Positions 26,903-35,361 of a DNA stretch of 64,000 nucleotides are shown one piece after another (the stretch's first letter is position 1; each line of letters opens with the position of its first letter). The stretch lies in NCBI GenBank assembly GCA_963787375.1, contig CAWBCR010000013.1, positions 124,001-188,000 on the forward strand, in the 5' to 3' direction. The stretch comes from CAWBCR01 sp963787375. Its GTDB lineage: Bacteria > Chloroflexota > Anaerolineae > Aggregatilineales > UBA3940. A program made the translations under genes and the position numbers. The notes beneath the pieces were generated by a model that worked only from the letters and a program-made list of their open reading frames with translations, had not been told where the DNA came from and ran no database searches.

Positions 26903-27093
26903 TCTACTTAGTCCTCAGCGCACTGTGTTCACATTGGCGACAATCGCGCCCGAATAATCGTTCATGCCTGTATACGTTGATTGTACTCCATGTGGAAATC
27001 GCGGCAATCACCCTCCGATACTATGCAGGCCGGTCGCACGGCTGCCGGGGTTCGTGTACAATGTCCGACATATACAACGAAAAGGAACGCGAA

Positions 27094-28260
27094 ATGTCAC
27101 TAGATCCTCGCTGGGCGCAGTACACCTCTCAGCAGATTGTCGAACCAGGCCAGTACATATTCAAGGAAGGCGATCCTTCAGATGCGCTGTACATCATCCT
27201 GAGCGGCCAGGTTGCGATCCACAAGGAGATTGAGGGCAGCGATCCACTGGTGCTGGGCTATCGTGGCAAAGACGAACTGATCGGCGAGGTCAGCCTGCTG
27301 CACGAAACGTCGCGTTCGGCCTCTGTGCTGGCCATCGACCGCACAACGCTGCTGTCCATTGGCCACGATGCGTTCTGGAAACTGTTCGACTCGGCCCCGG
27401 CGTTTCGCCAGATGATCACCGACGCGATTATCGAGCGCCTGCTGGCCGCCGATCTCAGCCGCGTGCGCGCTGCCGTTTCCGAGCAGCAGTTGTTCGACCG
27501 CCTGGGTTCGATCAAGGATGAGAACGAACGTCTGGCCGAGCTGATGCAGCTTCGAAACGAGACGATTGGCTTCATCGTCCACGATCTGCGCAACCCGCTC
27601 AACCTCGTCCAGATGGCGCTGTCGATGATCGAGGTCGACCCGGCTTACAGCGCCGATGCCGATACGCGGCGCTTTCTGGCGATGGCGTCCGGCGGCGTCC
27701 GGCGTGTGTTCGCCCTGATCGAATCCCTGCTGGACGTCGAACGCCTGGATTCCGGCGAGGTCGTGCTCAATCTGGCACCGGTCGACCTGGCCGCGCTGGT
27801 CGACACGGTCGTCCAGCGCATCCAACCGCTGGCCCGCGCCTCAAAAGTCGAGCTTACGGCAGCGCACCGCGAAGCTGACATGCCACCGATCATCGCCGAT
27901 CAGGAGCGACTGGACCGCGTGATCACCAACCTGGTCGACAACGGCCTGAAGTTCACGCCTGCCAGCGAGTCGGTCACGGTGACGACGTGGCACGATGGCG
28001 ATCATGAGTTCGTCTCGGTTGAGGATGGCGGGCCGGGCATCCCACAGGAGCAGCGCGCCCGCGTATTCGATCGCTTTGTGCAGGGGAATCAACAGTCGCG
28101 CGGGAGCCGTGGGTTTGGGCTGGGGCTGGCCTTCTGCCGCTCGGCGGTGCAGGCCCACGGGGGCCGCATCTGGCTGGAAGACACCGCCGAAGGGAAGGGC
28201 GTGCGCTTTGTCTTCGCGCTGCCGATCACCCCTTCTGCCCGGGCAAAGGCTGCCGATTAA
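27094..28260 (+). CDS. Soluble histidine kinase with cyclic-nucleotide-binding domain
   Basis: The 388-residue protein combines a cyclic-nucleotide-binding domain (about 15-130, IVEPGQYIFKEGDPSDALYII and GEVSLLHETSRSASVLA) with a HisKA domain (H-box GFIVHDLRNPLNLV) and an HATPase domain (N-box NLVDNGLKF, EDGGPGIPQEQ, GSRGFGLGLAFC). No membrane segment is visible. The cyclic-nucleotide pocket lacks nothing obvious in the phosphate-binding cassette region. A nucleotide cyclase is encoded at 40032. The ATG at 27094 has AAAGGA 8 bp upstream; MSDIY at 27061 is an alternative. Its stop overlaps the convergent HAD gene. Confidence 0.85.
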   Translation: MSLDPRWAQYTSQQIVEPGQYIFKEGDPSDALYIILSGQVAIHKEIEGSDPLVLGYRGKDELIGEVSLLHETSRSASVLAIDRTTLLSIGHDAFWKLFDSAPAFRQMITDAIIERLLAADLSRVRAAVSEQQLFDRLGSIKDENERLAELMQLRNETIGFIVHDLRNPLNLVQMALSMIEVDPAYSADADTRRFLAMASGGVRRVFALIESLLDVERLDSGEVVLNLAPVDLAALVDTVVQRIQPLARASKVELTAAHREADMPPIIADQERLDRVITNLVDNGLKFTPASESVTVTTWHDGDHEFVSVEDGGPGIPQEQRARVFDRFVQGNQQSRGSRGFGLGLAFCRSAVQAHGGRIWLEDTAEGKGVRFVFALPITPSARAKAAD

Positions 28261-28940
28261 CCTGTGTGCTGCGCCTGCTCGTCGAGCAGTGCCGCCAGAT
28301 CTGCGACCTGCACCGCCGCCACCGACTCGTAGACCCGGTCGGCAAGCTGCAGCGCCTCCGGCGCGCGCGTCGTGGCGACGGCCACGCAGCGCATCCCTGC
28401 CGCCCGCGCGGCCTCCAGGCCACCACCCGAATCCTCGATGACCACGCACTGCCGGGGCGGCACGCCCAGCCGCTGCGCTGCCAGCGTGAACAGCGCCGGG
28501 TCGGGTTTGCCACGCGCCACGTCCTCCAGGCAAATGCGGGTCTTCAGCACCCCGTCCAATCCGAACGTCGTGACGACCAGGTCGAGGTTGGCGCGCGGCG
28601 CAGACGTGGCGATAGCCTGCCGCCAGCCTGCTGCGTCGAGTGCCTCGATCAGCGCACGCGCGCCGGGCTGCATCGTGATGCCGGACGTCGCCCGCGTGCG
28701 GAACAGCTCCTCTTTTTCGTGGTATACGTGGTCGACCTGCGCGGGGTCGGGGCTACCGCCCATCACGCGCCGCACCGTCTCGTACCCGTCGATGCCAAAC
28801 AGCCCGGCGAAGCGCTCGCGGGTCAGCTCGAAGCCCAATTCGCGGGCCAGCACGTCACGCCAGCTTGTGTAATGAGCCTCGTGCGAGTCAATCAGCACGC
28901 CGTCCATATCCCAGATGATTGCGCGTTGTGTGGTGTTCAT
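28257..28940 (-). CDS. HAD-superfamily phosphatase/phosphomutase (beta-PGM-like)
   Basis: The 227-residue HAD protein has motif I DMDGVLIDS near its start, motif II in AIATSAPRA, motif III lysine in RGKPDPALF and motif IV VVIEDSGGGLEAA. The cap type resembles the beta-phosphoglucomutase/phosphatase subfamily, which often acts on sugar phosphates. The ATG at 28940 is the first codon consistent with the fold. Its first codons and promoter region are part of a 137-bp sequence that recurs at 30581. Confidence 0.85.
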   Translation of the reverse strand: MNTTQRAIIWDMDGVLIDSHEAHYTSWRDVLARELGFELTRERFAGLFGIDGYETVRRVMGGSPDPAQVDHVYHEKEELFRTRATSGITMQPGARALIEALDAAGWRQAIATSAPRANLDLVVTTFGLDGVLKTRICLEDVARGKPDPALFTLAAQRLGVPPRQCVVIEDSGGGLEAARAAGMRCVAVATTRAPEALQLADRVYESVAAVQVADLAALLDEQAQHTG

Positions 28941-29052
28941 GGTAGGCTGAAGTGTAACGTGCGACTGACATGAGGGCAATGGATTCTATGGGCGAAATCT
29001 CTCGACGCACGGCTCTGAAAGCCGCCGGTCTGGCCGGCATGGGGCTGCTGGC
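28916..29052. repeat. 137-bp direct repeat, copy 1
   Basis: This copy spans the start of the HAD gene, the divergent promoter region and the Tat signal sequence of the beta-propeller gene. It matches 30581-30717 with 7 mismatches and no gaps, at an offset of 1665 bp. Similarity stops abruptly after the signal sequence (GGGGCTGCTGGC). Confidence 0.92.
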
Positions 29053-30541
29053 CGGGTGCAACTCCCCCTCTCCGATGAACCCTACAACCTCATCCACCGG
29101 AACGCCGACAGCTTCGTCTCCGGCGACCGCTACCCCTATCCCGCCAGCCGCCACGCACGTCCCCTCAACCGAAACCCTCACGCCCGATGTGCCTCTGGCT
29201 GAAGATGGCCCATGGTTCGTGTTCTCGACCACCAACAGTGACAGACTCAACAAGCTGTGGGCGGTCAATGCCGATGGGTCGGGGCTGACCCAGCTTACCG
29301 GTGACACTTACATCACTACCGGCTATGATCTGAAGACTGCTATCTCACCGGCGAGCGGTCACGTAGTCTTCGTCTCACAGTCAAGTCTACGAGCCTATGA
29401 CCCAACGCTTCACCTCCTGTGGCTGCCCAACGGCGAAGACACGATCATCACGCGGCTGATGGCCCCGGATGCAGCGCTTGGTGCGGGCGGCATTCAAGAC
29501 CCGTTCATGTGGGCCATCGCGGCTGTCGAAGCTGAAGGCGGCCTGGCCTGGTCGCCCGATGGTGCGCAGCTTGCCTTCATCGGCGCGCAGGATGGGCCAA
29601 CTGCTGACCTGTATGTCTATTCGGTAGGCGACGGCTCGATCACGCGACTCAGCAGCGGGGCAAGCCAGGCCTGTGGCCCAACCTGGTCTCTGGATGGCCA
29701 GTATATCGTGCATGGCGGCGCAGGTACTGTAGACCTTGGCGGACAGGGGAATCTCAATAGCACAGGGGTGTGGGCAGCCCGCGCCGACGGCTCGGGGATC
29801 ATTGATCTCTACCAGCCGCACAGCACCGGCGAGACCTTCTCTGGCTGGACCGGCCCACACACATTCCTGGTTTACAGCCAGATGCCCGACAGCGGACCCG
29901 GTAACCTGCGCACGTTCAACATTGATACCGGCCAGTCGATCTCCATCTGGCCCGATCCCTTGTTCCCCGATGGCGCGAACGGGCCGGGGATTTTCGCGTG
30001 GGATCCAGACGGTGGTACTGTGCTGATCCTGGTCGATCACCTCAATTCCTCCGCCAGCCTCCGGGAAGGTATGTATCTGACCGATGTAAATGGGACAAGC
30101 CCCCGGTTTCTGGATAATCGTGTGGGCTATCCTGTCTGGATGCCAGAACTTGGCGCGTTCTTCGTTGAGGCGGCTGATGGGGTGATAAGAATATCACCCA
30201 CTGGGGAGGTGGAGACGGGTGGCCTGCCCGATCTGGGTCGCTATGTCAGCCCGTTGATGCACGTCCGCGATCTGGCTTGGTCGCCGGACGGCACATGGTG
30301 GGCATGGCCTGGATCGGCTGGCCTGTGGATAGGCCCGATCGGAGAGGACGCGCCGATGCAGGTGTCCGATCAGGTTGTGAAGTACGCTACGTGGTCACCG
30401 GACGGGCAGAACGTGCTGTTCTTCACCCACAGTGCGCTGTATGTGGTCGGGCGAACCGGTGGGCAGCCTGCGCTGCTGTCCAACAGGCTGCTGTTTAATA
30501 CGTACTATGGTGCCGGATGGGTCATGTCGGCAGCGCGTTGA
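28988..30541 (+). CDS. Tat-exported lipoprotein with TolB-like beta-propeller
   Basis: The Tat motif SRRTALK is followed by a hydrophobic stretch and LLAGC, so the protein is probably a Tat-dependent lipoprotein. The body (about 517 residues) has WD40/TolB-like blades with SPDG signatures: LAWSPDGAQLAF, LAWSPDGTWWAW, ATWSPDGQNVLFF. Such folded propellers usually bind proteins or report on cell-surface material; the substrate is unknown. The ATG at 28988 places GAGGG 11 bp upstream; ATGs at 28979 and 28970 are alternatives. It shares its promoter and signal sequence with the next gene by duplication. Confidence 0.82.
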   Translation: MGEISRRTALKAAGLAGMGLLAGCNSPSPMNPTTSSTGTPTASSPATATPIPPAATHVPSTETLTPDVPLAEDGPWFVFSTTNSDRLNKLWAVNADGSGLTQLTGDTYITTGYDLKTAISPASGHVVFVSQSSLRAYDPTLHLLWLPNGEDTIITRLMAPDAALGAGGIQDPFMWAIAAVEAEGGLAWSPDGAQLAFIGAQDGPTADLYVYSVGDGSITRLSSGASQACGPTWSLDGQYIVHGGAGTVDLGGQGNLNSTGVWAARADGSGIIDLYQPHSTGETFSGWTGPHTFLVYSQMPDSGPGNLRTFNIDTGQSISIWPDPLFPDGANGPGIFAWDPDGGTVLILVDHLNSSASLREGMYLTDVNGTSPRFLDNRVGYPVWMPELGAFFVEAADGVIRISPTGEVETGGLPDLGRYVSPLMHVRDLAWSPDGTWWAWPGSAGLWIGPIGEDAPMQVSDQVVKYATWSPDGQNVLFFTHSALYVVGRTGGQPALLSNRLLFNTYYGAGWVMSAAR

Positions 30542-30580
30542 CGATTAAGACCAGGAGACAGCGATATACATGACGCCAAG

Positions 30581-30717
30581 TGATTGCGCGTTGTATGGTG
30601 TTCATGGTAGGCTGAAGTGTAACGTGCGACTGACATGAGGGCAATGGATGTCATGGGCGAAATCTCTCGACGCACGGCTCTGAAAGCTGCCGGGCTGGCC
30701 GGCGTGGGGCTGCTGGC
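30581..30717. repeat. 137-bp direct repeat, copy 2
   Basis: This copy has about 95% identity to 28916-29052. It contains a silent, truncated copy of the HAD gene start and the Tat signal of the L,D-transpeptidase gene. The two copies flank the beta-propeller gene, so recombination between them could delete or duplicate it. Confidence 0.92.
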
Positions 30718-31675
30718 GCAGCGGGCTGTCAGGCCCGCCCGCGCGCAGGCCGTGACCGATCACTGGGATGGCTCGCCGCTGGGGCGGGTCTTGCAGAACG
30801 TGATGACCGTCTACAGCGAGCCCGCCTGGGGATCGGCGCACACCGGGCAGAGCCTGTACTGGAACGACGTGGTGCCGGTGCTGGCTGCCGTCGACGGCGA
30901 TGGGCTGTACAGCACCAACCCCACCTGGCTCCAGATCGACGGCGGCTACATTTACTCGTCATGGGTGCAGCCGGTGGCCGATATCCCCACCAACCCGACC
31001 GTGCCCATCGGCGAGGGCGGCGCGTGGGGCATCGTGACCGTTCCCTACACGTGGGTGCGCGGCGGCCCGTCGGACGACTCCTACCGCAGGCAGCGCATGG
31101 TGTACAACACTACCCACCGGCTCGTCGCCGCCGAAAACGACTATTACCTGGTGCAGGAAATCTATGGCTCGCAGTACTGGATCAAGGCCGGGCACGTGCG
31201 CATCTTCCCGCCGGAGGAGATCGCGCCGATCTCACCCGACGTGCCCGCCGACGCCAAGCGCGTCGAGGTCAGCATCTACCAGCAGCGGCTGTTCGCCTAT
31301 GAAGGCGACCAGGTGGTGTTCACCGCGCCGGTCTCGACCGGCGTACCGCACACGCCTACGCCGCTTGGCGAGTTCCACGTGCACACCAAGCGCATCGGCC
31401 AGCGCATGATCGGCGGGCAGGGCGACGGCTTCTACAACCTGCCGGGCATCCCGTGGGTGGGCTACTTCACGCAGGGGTGGGCGGCCCTGCATGGCACCTA
31501 CTGGCACAACGACTATGGCCGCCAGCACTCCAACGGCTGCGTCAACCTGCATCCCGAGGCGGCCAAGTGGCTGTTCCGCTGGACGACGCCGCTGCCCAAT
31601 TACGCCGATTACAGCGCTTATGCCGACCCGCGTAATGGCAATCCCGGCACGCTCGTGGTGGTGCGGGCGGTGTGA
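30653..31675 (+). CDS. Tat-exported L,D-transpeptidase (YkuD domain)
   Basis: The Tat signal (SRRTALK) ends in a probable AxA cleavage site (PARA), giving a secreted enzyme. An N-terminal region of about 150 residues with Trp-rich SH3-like sequence precedes the YkuD domain, with the catalytic motif HGTYWHN and the active cysteine in HSNGCVNLHPE. YkuD enzymes form 3-3 peptidoglycan cross-links or attach proteins to the wall. The ATG at 30653 mirrors the paralogous start of the preceding gene; 30644 and 30635 are alternatives. The gene is followed by an IS200-type element. Confidence 0.88.
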   Translation: MGEISRRTALKAAGLAGVGLLAQRAVRPARAQAVTDHWDGSPLGRVLQNVMTVYSEPAWGSAHTGQSLYWNDVVPVLAAVDGDGLYSTNPTWLQIDGGYIYSSWVQPVADIPTNPTVPIGEGGAWGIVTVPYTWVRGGPSDDSYRRQRMVYNTTHRLVAAENDYYLVQEIYGSQYWIKAGHVRIFPPEEIAPISPDVPADAKRVEVSIYQQRLFAYEGDQVVFTAPVSTGVPHTPTPLGEFHVHTKRIGQRMIGGQGDGFYNLPGIPWVGYFTQGWAALHGTYWHNDYGRQHSNGCVNLHPEAAKWLFRWTTPLPNYADYSAYADPRNGNPGTLVVVRAV

Positions 31676-31711
31676 CCCAGGAGTGAAGGGGCCGCCTCCG
31701 CGAGTAAACTA

Positions 31712-32308
31712 CCGCCGCCAGAGGCGGCGGCTTTGGGATTGCACCTGGAAGGTGCTCTCTGCCACACCGCCTAATCGAATAAGCGACCCTGTATCGCCTC
31801 AGCTCGTTTCTCGTGCGTTTCTTGCCATTGCACGTACTTGCGTATCTTCTCTTCGTCCAACCCGACTGTGCTGACACAATAGCCGCGTGACCACAGATGC
31901 CTGCCCCAGTATTTCTTGCCCAGGTGTTCGTACTGGGCAAACAGCCGCAGTGCCAGCTTCCCTTTCAAATAGCCCATCACACTCGATACTGCGTACTTGG
32001 GCGCAATCGACAATACCAGGTGGGCATGATCAGCCTGGATATTCAACTCCAGGATTTCTATTCGGTCTTTCTGTTTGCAGAGTTGTCGTATCTCCCGTTC
32101 CGTGAACTCCGCCACCTCTCCATACAAGATACGGTAGCGGTACTTCGGGCAGAACACGATGTGATATTTGCACTCGTAGAGAGAGTGCGATAGCCTGTTG
32201 AACCGTGGGGGCATGATGAACCTCCTGAAGCTCGCACCTTCCAGGTTCGTTCATCTTACCCCCTTTTACGGTGGAACCTTTTCATCGGACCACTGCCAGA
32301 GGCAGTGG
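31712..32308 (-). mobile_element. IS200/IS605-family insertion sequence (IS200-like, tnpA only)
   Basis: A single Y1 transposase gene lies between two subterminal hairpins, CCGCCGCC-AGA-GGCGGCGG (31712-31730) and CCACTGCC-AGA-GGCAGTGG (32290-32308), as expected for single-strand-transposing elements. Inside them a perfect 13-bp inverted pair occurs: ACCTGGAAGGTGC (31743-31755) and GCACCTTCCAGGT (32234-32246). The exact cleavage sites, and so the true ends, lie some bases outside the hairpins and cannot be set from this copy alone. No tnpB or passenger gene is present. It sits just upstream of tRNA-Phe and its promoter. Confidence 0.8.
31771..32214 (-). CDS. tnpA: IS200-family Y1 transposase
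   Basis: The 147-residue HUH/Y1 transposase has the metal-binding pair H63-A-H65 (ADHAHLVLS) and the probable catalytic tyrosine Y127 in IRKYVQWQ. Length and motif spacing match intact IS200/IS605 TnpA. AGGAGG lies 6 bp upstream of the ATG. It cuts and joins single-stranded DNA at the element's hairpin ends. No stop or shift is seen, so the element may be active. Confidence 0.92.
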   Translation of the reverse strand: MPPRFNRLSHSLYECKYHIVFCPKYRYRILYGEVAEFTEREIRQLCKQKDRIEILELNIQADHAHLVLSIAPKYAVSSVMGYLKGKLALRLFAQYEHLGKKYWGRHLWSRGYCVSTVGLDEEKIRKYVQWQETHEKRAEAIQGRLFD

Positions 32309-32371
32309 GTTCATTCTTGGACTGAACGTCGCGGCTGTCGGCCCCGGCGAAGAAGCGTGGCGGCGCGATTT

Positions 32372-32400
32372 TTGCACGCCCCCGCGACAGACGCTATAAT
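32372..32400 (+). promoter_or_regulatory. Promoter of tRNA-Phe
   Basis: TTGCAC (32372-32377), a 17-bp spacer and a perfect TATAAT (32395-32400) lie 12 bp before the tRNA, close to a consensus housekeeping promoter. Confidence 0.85.
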
Positions 32401-32412
32401 AGCCCTCGCTTT

Positions 32413-32488
32413 GCCGAGGTAGCTCAGTTGGTAGAGCACATCACTGAAAATGATGGGGTCCCCAGTTCAAGTCTGGGCCTCGGCACCA
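32413..32488 (+). tRNA. tRNA-Phe (GAA)
   Basis: The 76-nt tRNA includes an encoded CCA. The acceptor stem GCCGAGG/CCTCGGC is perfect, the D arm contains AGCTCAGTTGGTAGAGC, the anticodon loop CTGAAAA gives anticodon GAA, and the T arm is CCCAG-TTCAAGT-CTGGG. All stems pair. Confidence 0.97.
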
Positions 32489-32519
32489 CCGCAGCAGGCC
32501 GCCCGGGATCGCGCATCCG

Positions 32520-32540
32520 ACGGCCTGCTGGCCGTTTATT
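32520..32540 (+). terminator. Terminator after tRNA-Phe
   Basis: ACGGCC-TGCT-GGCCGT followed by TTATT forms a short stem with a T-rich tail, between the tRNA and the next gene's ribosome site. Confidence 0.6.
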
Positions 32541-32566
32541 CCGCTGGCAGACCAGGAGATCCACGC

Positions 32567-34129
32567 GTGCAACAGCATTCCTCGCCATGGGACACGATCC
32601 GCGCGCGGCTGACCCCGGCACGGCTGATAGTCGTCGGCCTGCTGGCGGGCTGGATTGCCCTCAATCTGCTGACCCTCGACCGCTACCCCATCGCCGGGTG
32701 CGACGAAGCCTCCCGCAGCCAGGTGGCTTACAACATCATCCATACGGGGCGCTTTGGCTATGACGCGCGGTTGGGCCTGGGCGGCAGCGCCGCCAACATC
32801 GCGACCAACGGTCGGCTGGCCGAGATCGCCATCGCCCTGACTCAGCTTGCCTTCGGCCCGACGCTGTGGGCCAGCCGGTTGTCGTCGCTGATCGCGGGGC
32901 TGGTCACGGCGCTGGTGCTATTCAAGCTGGGCGAAGCCATCGCCAACCGGCGCACGGGCGCTGTCGCCGCGCTGGTCTACCTGCTGCTGTGGCGCACGCT
33001 GTACCACACACATTTCGCCCGGCCTGAAGCCTGGACAGCCGCGGCTGCTGTCGTGGCCCTGTGGCTGCTGTGGCGGATGATCGAGCGGCCCACCTTCTGG
33101 AACGGCGCGCTGGCCGGGCTGGCCGCCGCGCTGGTGGTCGACTTCCACTTCCTGGGGCTCAGCTTCGCCGCCGCTGCCGGGCTGATCGTCGTGTTTGTCG
33201 GCGTCCGCAGCCACCGCTGGCCAATGGTGGGGGCGTTTGCCGCCGGCGGTGCGCTGGGTCTGATTTACTGGCTGGCAGCTCACCTGCTGCCCGACCCGTC
33301 CGCGTTCATGACGCAGGTCTTTCAGGTCCACGCCCAGCACGGCGCGACGAATTTCGCCGGGTTCAGCGTGCTGGGCTCGGTCGTGGGGCTGGGGCGCTTC
33401 TACTGGGGCGAGTTCGTTGGCAGCAACGGCTATCTCGACGCGTTCCCGGCGCTGTTCTTCGCCATCGGCATCGCCGGTACGGTCCTGCGCCGTGATCGCG
33501 GCTCGCGGCTGACGCTGGGCTATTATGGCCTATCCACACTGGTCTTCACTTTCATCGCTCCGGTCAAGAAATGGTACAACGCGATGGACTGGGTACCGCT
33601 GTTGGCTTTGATGGTCGGGCTGGCGCTGGACAGCCTGCCCGACCTGCTGGTGAAGCTCAGGACGCTGTCGCGCATTTCGCCGCAGGCAATCCGGGTGGGG
33701 CTGCTCGCACCGCTGGTGGTTGGACTGCTGGCCGGCGACCTGTATCTGCTGTACAAGTTTCGCAGCGCGAACTTCTACGCCTACAGCGAGCCGCTCACGT
33801 CTGTCGTCCCGCCCGGCGAGACGCTCGTCGGCCCGCACCAGTTCTGGTTCGCGCGGCCCGATCAGCCGTTCGTTGCCACGACCGTCACACAGTGGATGGA
33901 TGTCAGCGAGGGGCGTCCGTTTGACTCCGCCATGGCTCAGCAGCTGTATGACCTCATTGCGCCGGCCTACGTCGTGATGCTCCCGCAGTGGGAATGCCTG
34001 ACGGCCCCGGTGCCCAGCTATGACGTGATGGCGCCCGTCATCTTCGACCACTGTACACCGGTCGCTTCGAGTTCGACGCAGTGGTACCCCGACGCGACGC
34101 TGTATCAGTGCCCGGCGTCGACACCGTAG
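32567..34129 (+). CDS. Membrane glycosyltransferase (ArnT/PMT-like, GT-C)
   Basis: The 520-residue protein has about 10-11 membrane helices. An external acidic loop after the first helix (GCDEASRSQVAYN) fits the metal-binding DE motif of GT-C enzymes such as ArnT, which use polyprenyl-phosphate sugars. A soluble external domain follows the last helices (about 420-520). The GTG at 32567 has AGGAG 8 bp upstream, which separates it from the tRNA; the open frame upstream runs through the tRNA and is not real. The acceptor (protein, glycan or lipid) is unknown. Confidence 0.75.
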   Translation: MQQHSSPWDTIRARLTPARLIVVGLLAGWIALNLLTLDRYPIAGCDEASRSQVAYNIIHTGRFGYDARLGLGGSAANIATNGRLAEIAIALTQLAFGPTLWASRLSSLIAGLVTALVLFKLGEAIANRRTGAVAALVYLLLWRTLYHTHFARPEAWTAAAAVVALWLLWRMIERPTFWNGALAGLAAALVVDFHFLGLSFAAAAGLIVVFVGVRSHRWPMVGAFAAGGALGLIYWLAAHLLPDPSAFMTQVFQVHAQHGATNFAGFSVLGSVVGLGRFYWGEFVGSNGYLDAFPALFFAIGIAGTVLRRDRGSRLTLGYYGLSTLVFTFIAPVKKWYNAMDWVPLLALMVGLALDSLPDLLVKLRTLSRISPQAIRVGLLAPLVVGLLAGDLYLLYKFRSANFYAYSEPLTSVVPPGETLVGPHQFWFARPDQPFVATTVTQWMDVSEGRPFDSAMAQQLYDLIAPAYVVMLPQWECLTAPVPSYDVMAPVIFDHCTPVASSSTQWYPDATLYQCPASTP

Positions 34130-34215
34130 GCCGGGCGGCCTTCGCATTCCCCGCCCCCTGCTTTTGCGAGCGGCGGCATCTGTAGCTATGATTAGGCACT
34201 CTGACAGGGGGCACC

Positions 34216-35340
34216 ATGGCAGTCAAGCGCATTCGGGTGGGCGTCATTTTCGGCGGGCGCAGCGGCGAGCATGAAGTCTCGCTGCGCTCGGCGAAATCAG
34301 TCATGGACGCGATTGACAGGGACAAGTACGAGGTGCTGCCGATTGGCATCACGCGCGAGGGCCGCTGGATCGCCGGCGGCGATCCGCTCAAAGTGCTGGC
34401 GTCCGGCTCCGGTGATGGGATCCCGGCGGCGCTGCTCGGCGAGCCGGGCGACCCGACGATCAAGGCTATTGCGCCTGCCGGTGAGCGCGCATCCGCCAGC
34501 CTGACCGACATCGCCACCGTCGACGTGATCTTCCCGGTGCTGCACGGCCCCTATGGCGAGGATGGCACGGTGCAGGGTCTGCTGGAGCTGGCCGACATCG
34601 CCTACGTTGGGTCAGGCGTGGTGGGCTCGGCGGTGGGCATGGACAAGGCCGTCTTCAAGGCGGTGATGCAGGCCCATGACATCCCGGTGCTGCCCTACCT
34701 GCTGATCCTGCGCGGCGAATGGGATTCGGGCCCGGACGCCGTGCTCGACCGGACCGAGGCGGCGCTGGCCTACCCGGTGTTCGTCAAGCCGGCCAACATG
34801 GGCAGCAGCGTCGGCGTGACAAAAGCCCACAACCGCGACGATCTGCGCGCCGCCTTCGCCGAGGCCGCGCAGTACGACCGCCGCCTGCTCGTCGAGCAGG
34901 GTATCGATGCCCGCGAGATCGAGATCAGCGTGCTGGGCAACGAGGCTCCGACTGCCTCGGTGCCGGGCGAGGTGGTCCCCGGTGACGAGTTCTACTCCTA
35001 TGACGACAAGTACATCAACGACGCCGCGCGGCTGCTGATCCCTGCCCCGCTCGACGAGGCGACCACCGCCCGAGTGAAGAAGATAGCCGTCGCCGCGTAC
35101 AGCGCCATCGATGCTGCCGGGCTGGCCCGCTGCGACTTCCTACTCGACAGGGCAACCGGCAAGCTGTGGATGAACGAGATCAACACCATCCCCGGCTTCA
35201 CGTCGATCAGCATGTACCCCAAGCTGTGGGAGGCCAGCGGCATATCCTACCCGGAGCTGATCGACCGGCTGATCCAGCTTGCGCTGGAGCGCCACGCCGA
35301 GAAGCGCCGCAACAAGACATCCTACGAGCGCGGCCAGTAG
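34216..35340 (+). CDS. ddl: D-alanine--D-alanine ligase
   Basis: Ddl makes the D-Ala-D-Ala dipeptide for peptidoglycan. The 374-residue ATP-grasp enzyme has the N-terminal GGRSGEHEVSL motif, ATP-binding segments including FVKPANMGSSVGV, and the C-terminal catalytic MNEINTIPGFTSISMYPKLW. Length and start fit the family, and AGGGGGC precedes the ATG. It is the first gene of the division and wall group ddl-ftsQ-ftsA-ftsZ, with 21 bp to ftsQ. This agrees with a peptidoglycan-containing cell. Confidence 0.95.
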   Translation: MAVKRIRVGVIFGGRSGEHEVSLRSAKSVMDAIDRDKYEVLPIGITREGRWIAGGDPLKVLASGSGDGIPAALLGEPGDPTIKAIAPAGERASASLTDIATVDVIFPVLHGPYGEDGTVQGLLELADIAYVGSGVVGSAVGMDKAVFKAVMQAHDIPVLPYLLILRGEWDSGPDAVLDRTEAALAYPVFVKPANMGSSVGVTKAHNRDDLRAAFAEAAQYDRRLLVEQGIDAREIEISVLGNEAPTASVPGEVVPGDEFYSYDDKYINDAARLLIPAPLDEATTARVKKIAVAAYSAIDAAGLARCDFLLDRATGKLWMNEINTIPGFTSISMYPKLWEASGISYPELIDRLIQLALERHAEKRRNKTSYERGQ

Positions 35341-35361
35341 GGTTCGCGGTATAGTATCGCC

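Noticed and set aside
23167..28260. Defence island reading of the two kinases and the response regulator
   Set aside because: All have ordinary two-component features and no nuclease or effector partner.
31712..32308. CRISPR-like reading of the repeated hairpins near the IS element
   Set aside because: Only two hairpins without spacers; they are the transposon ends.
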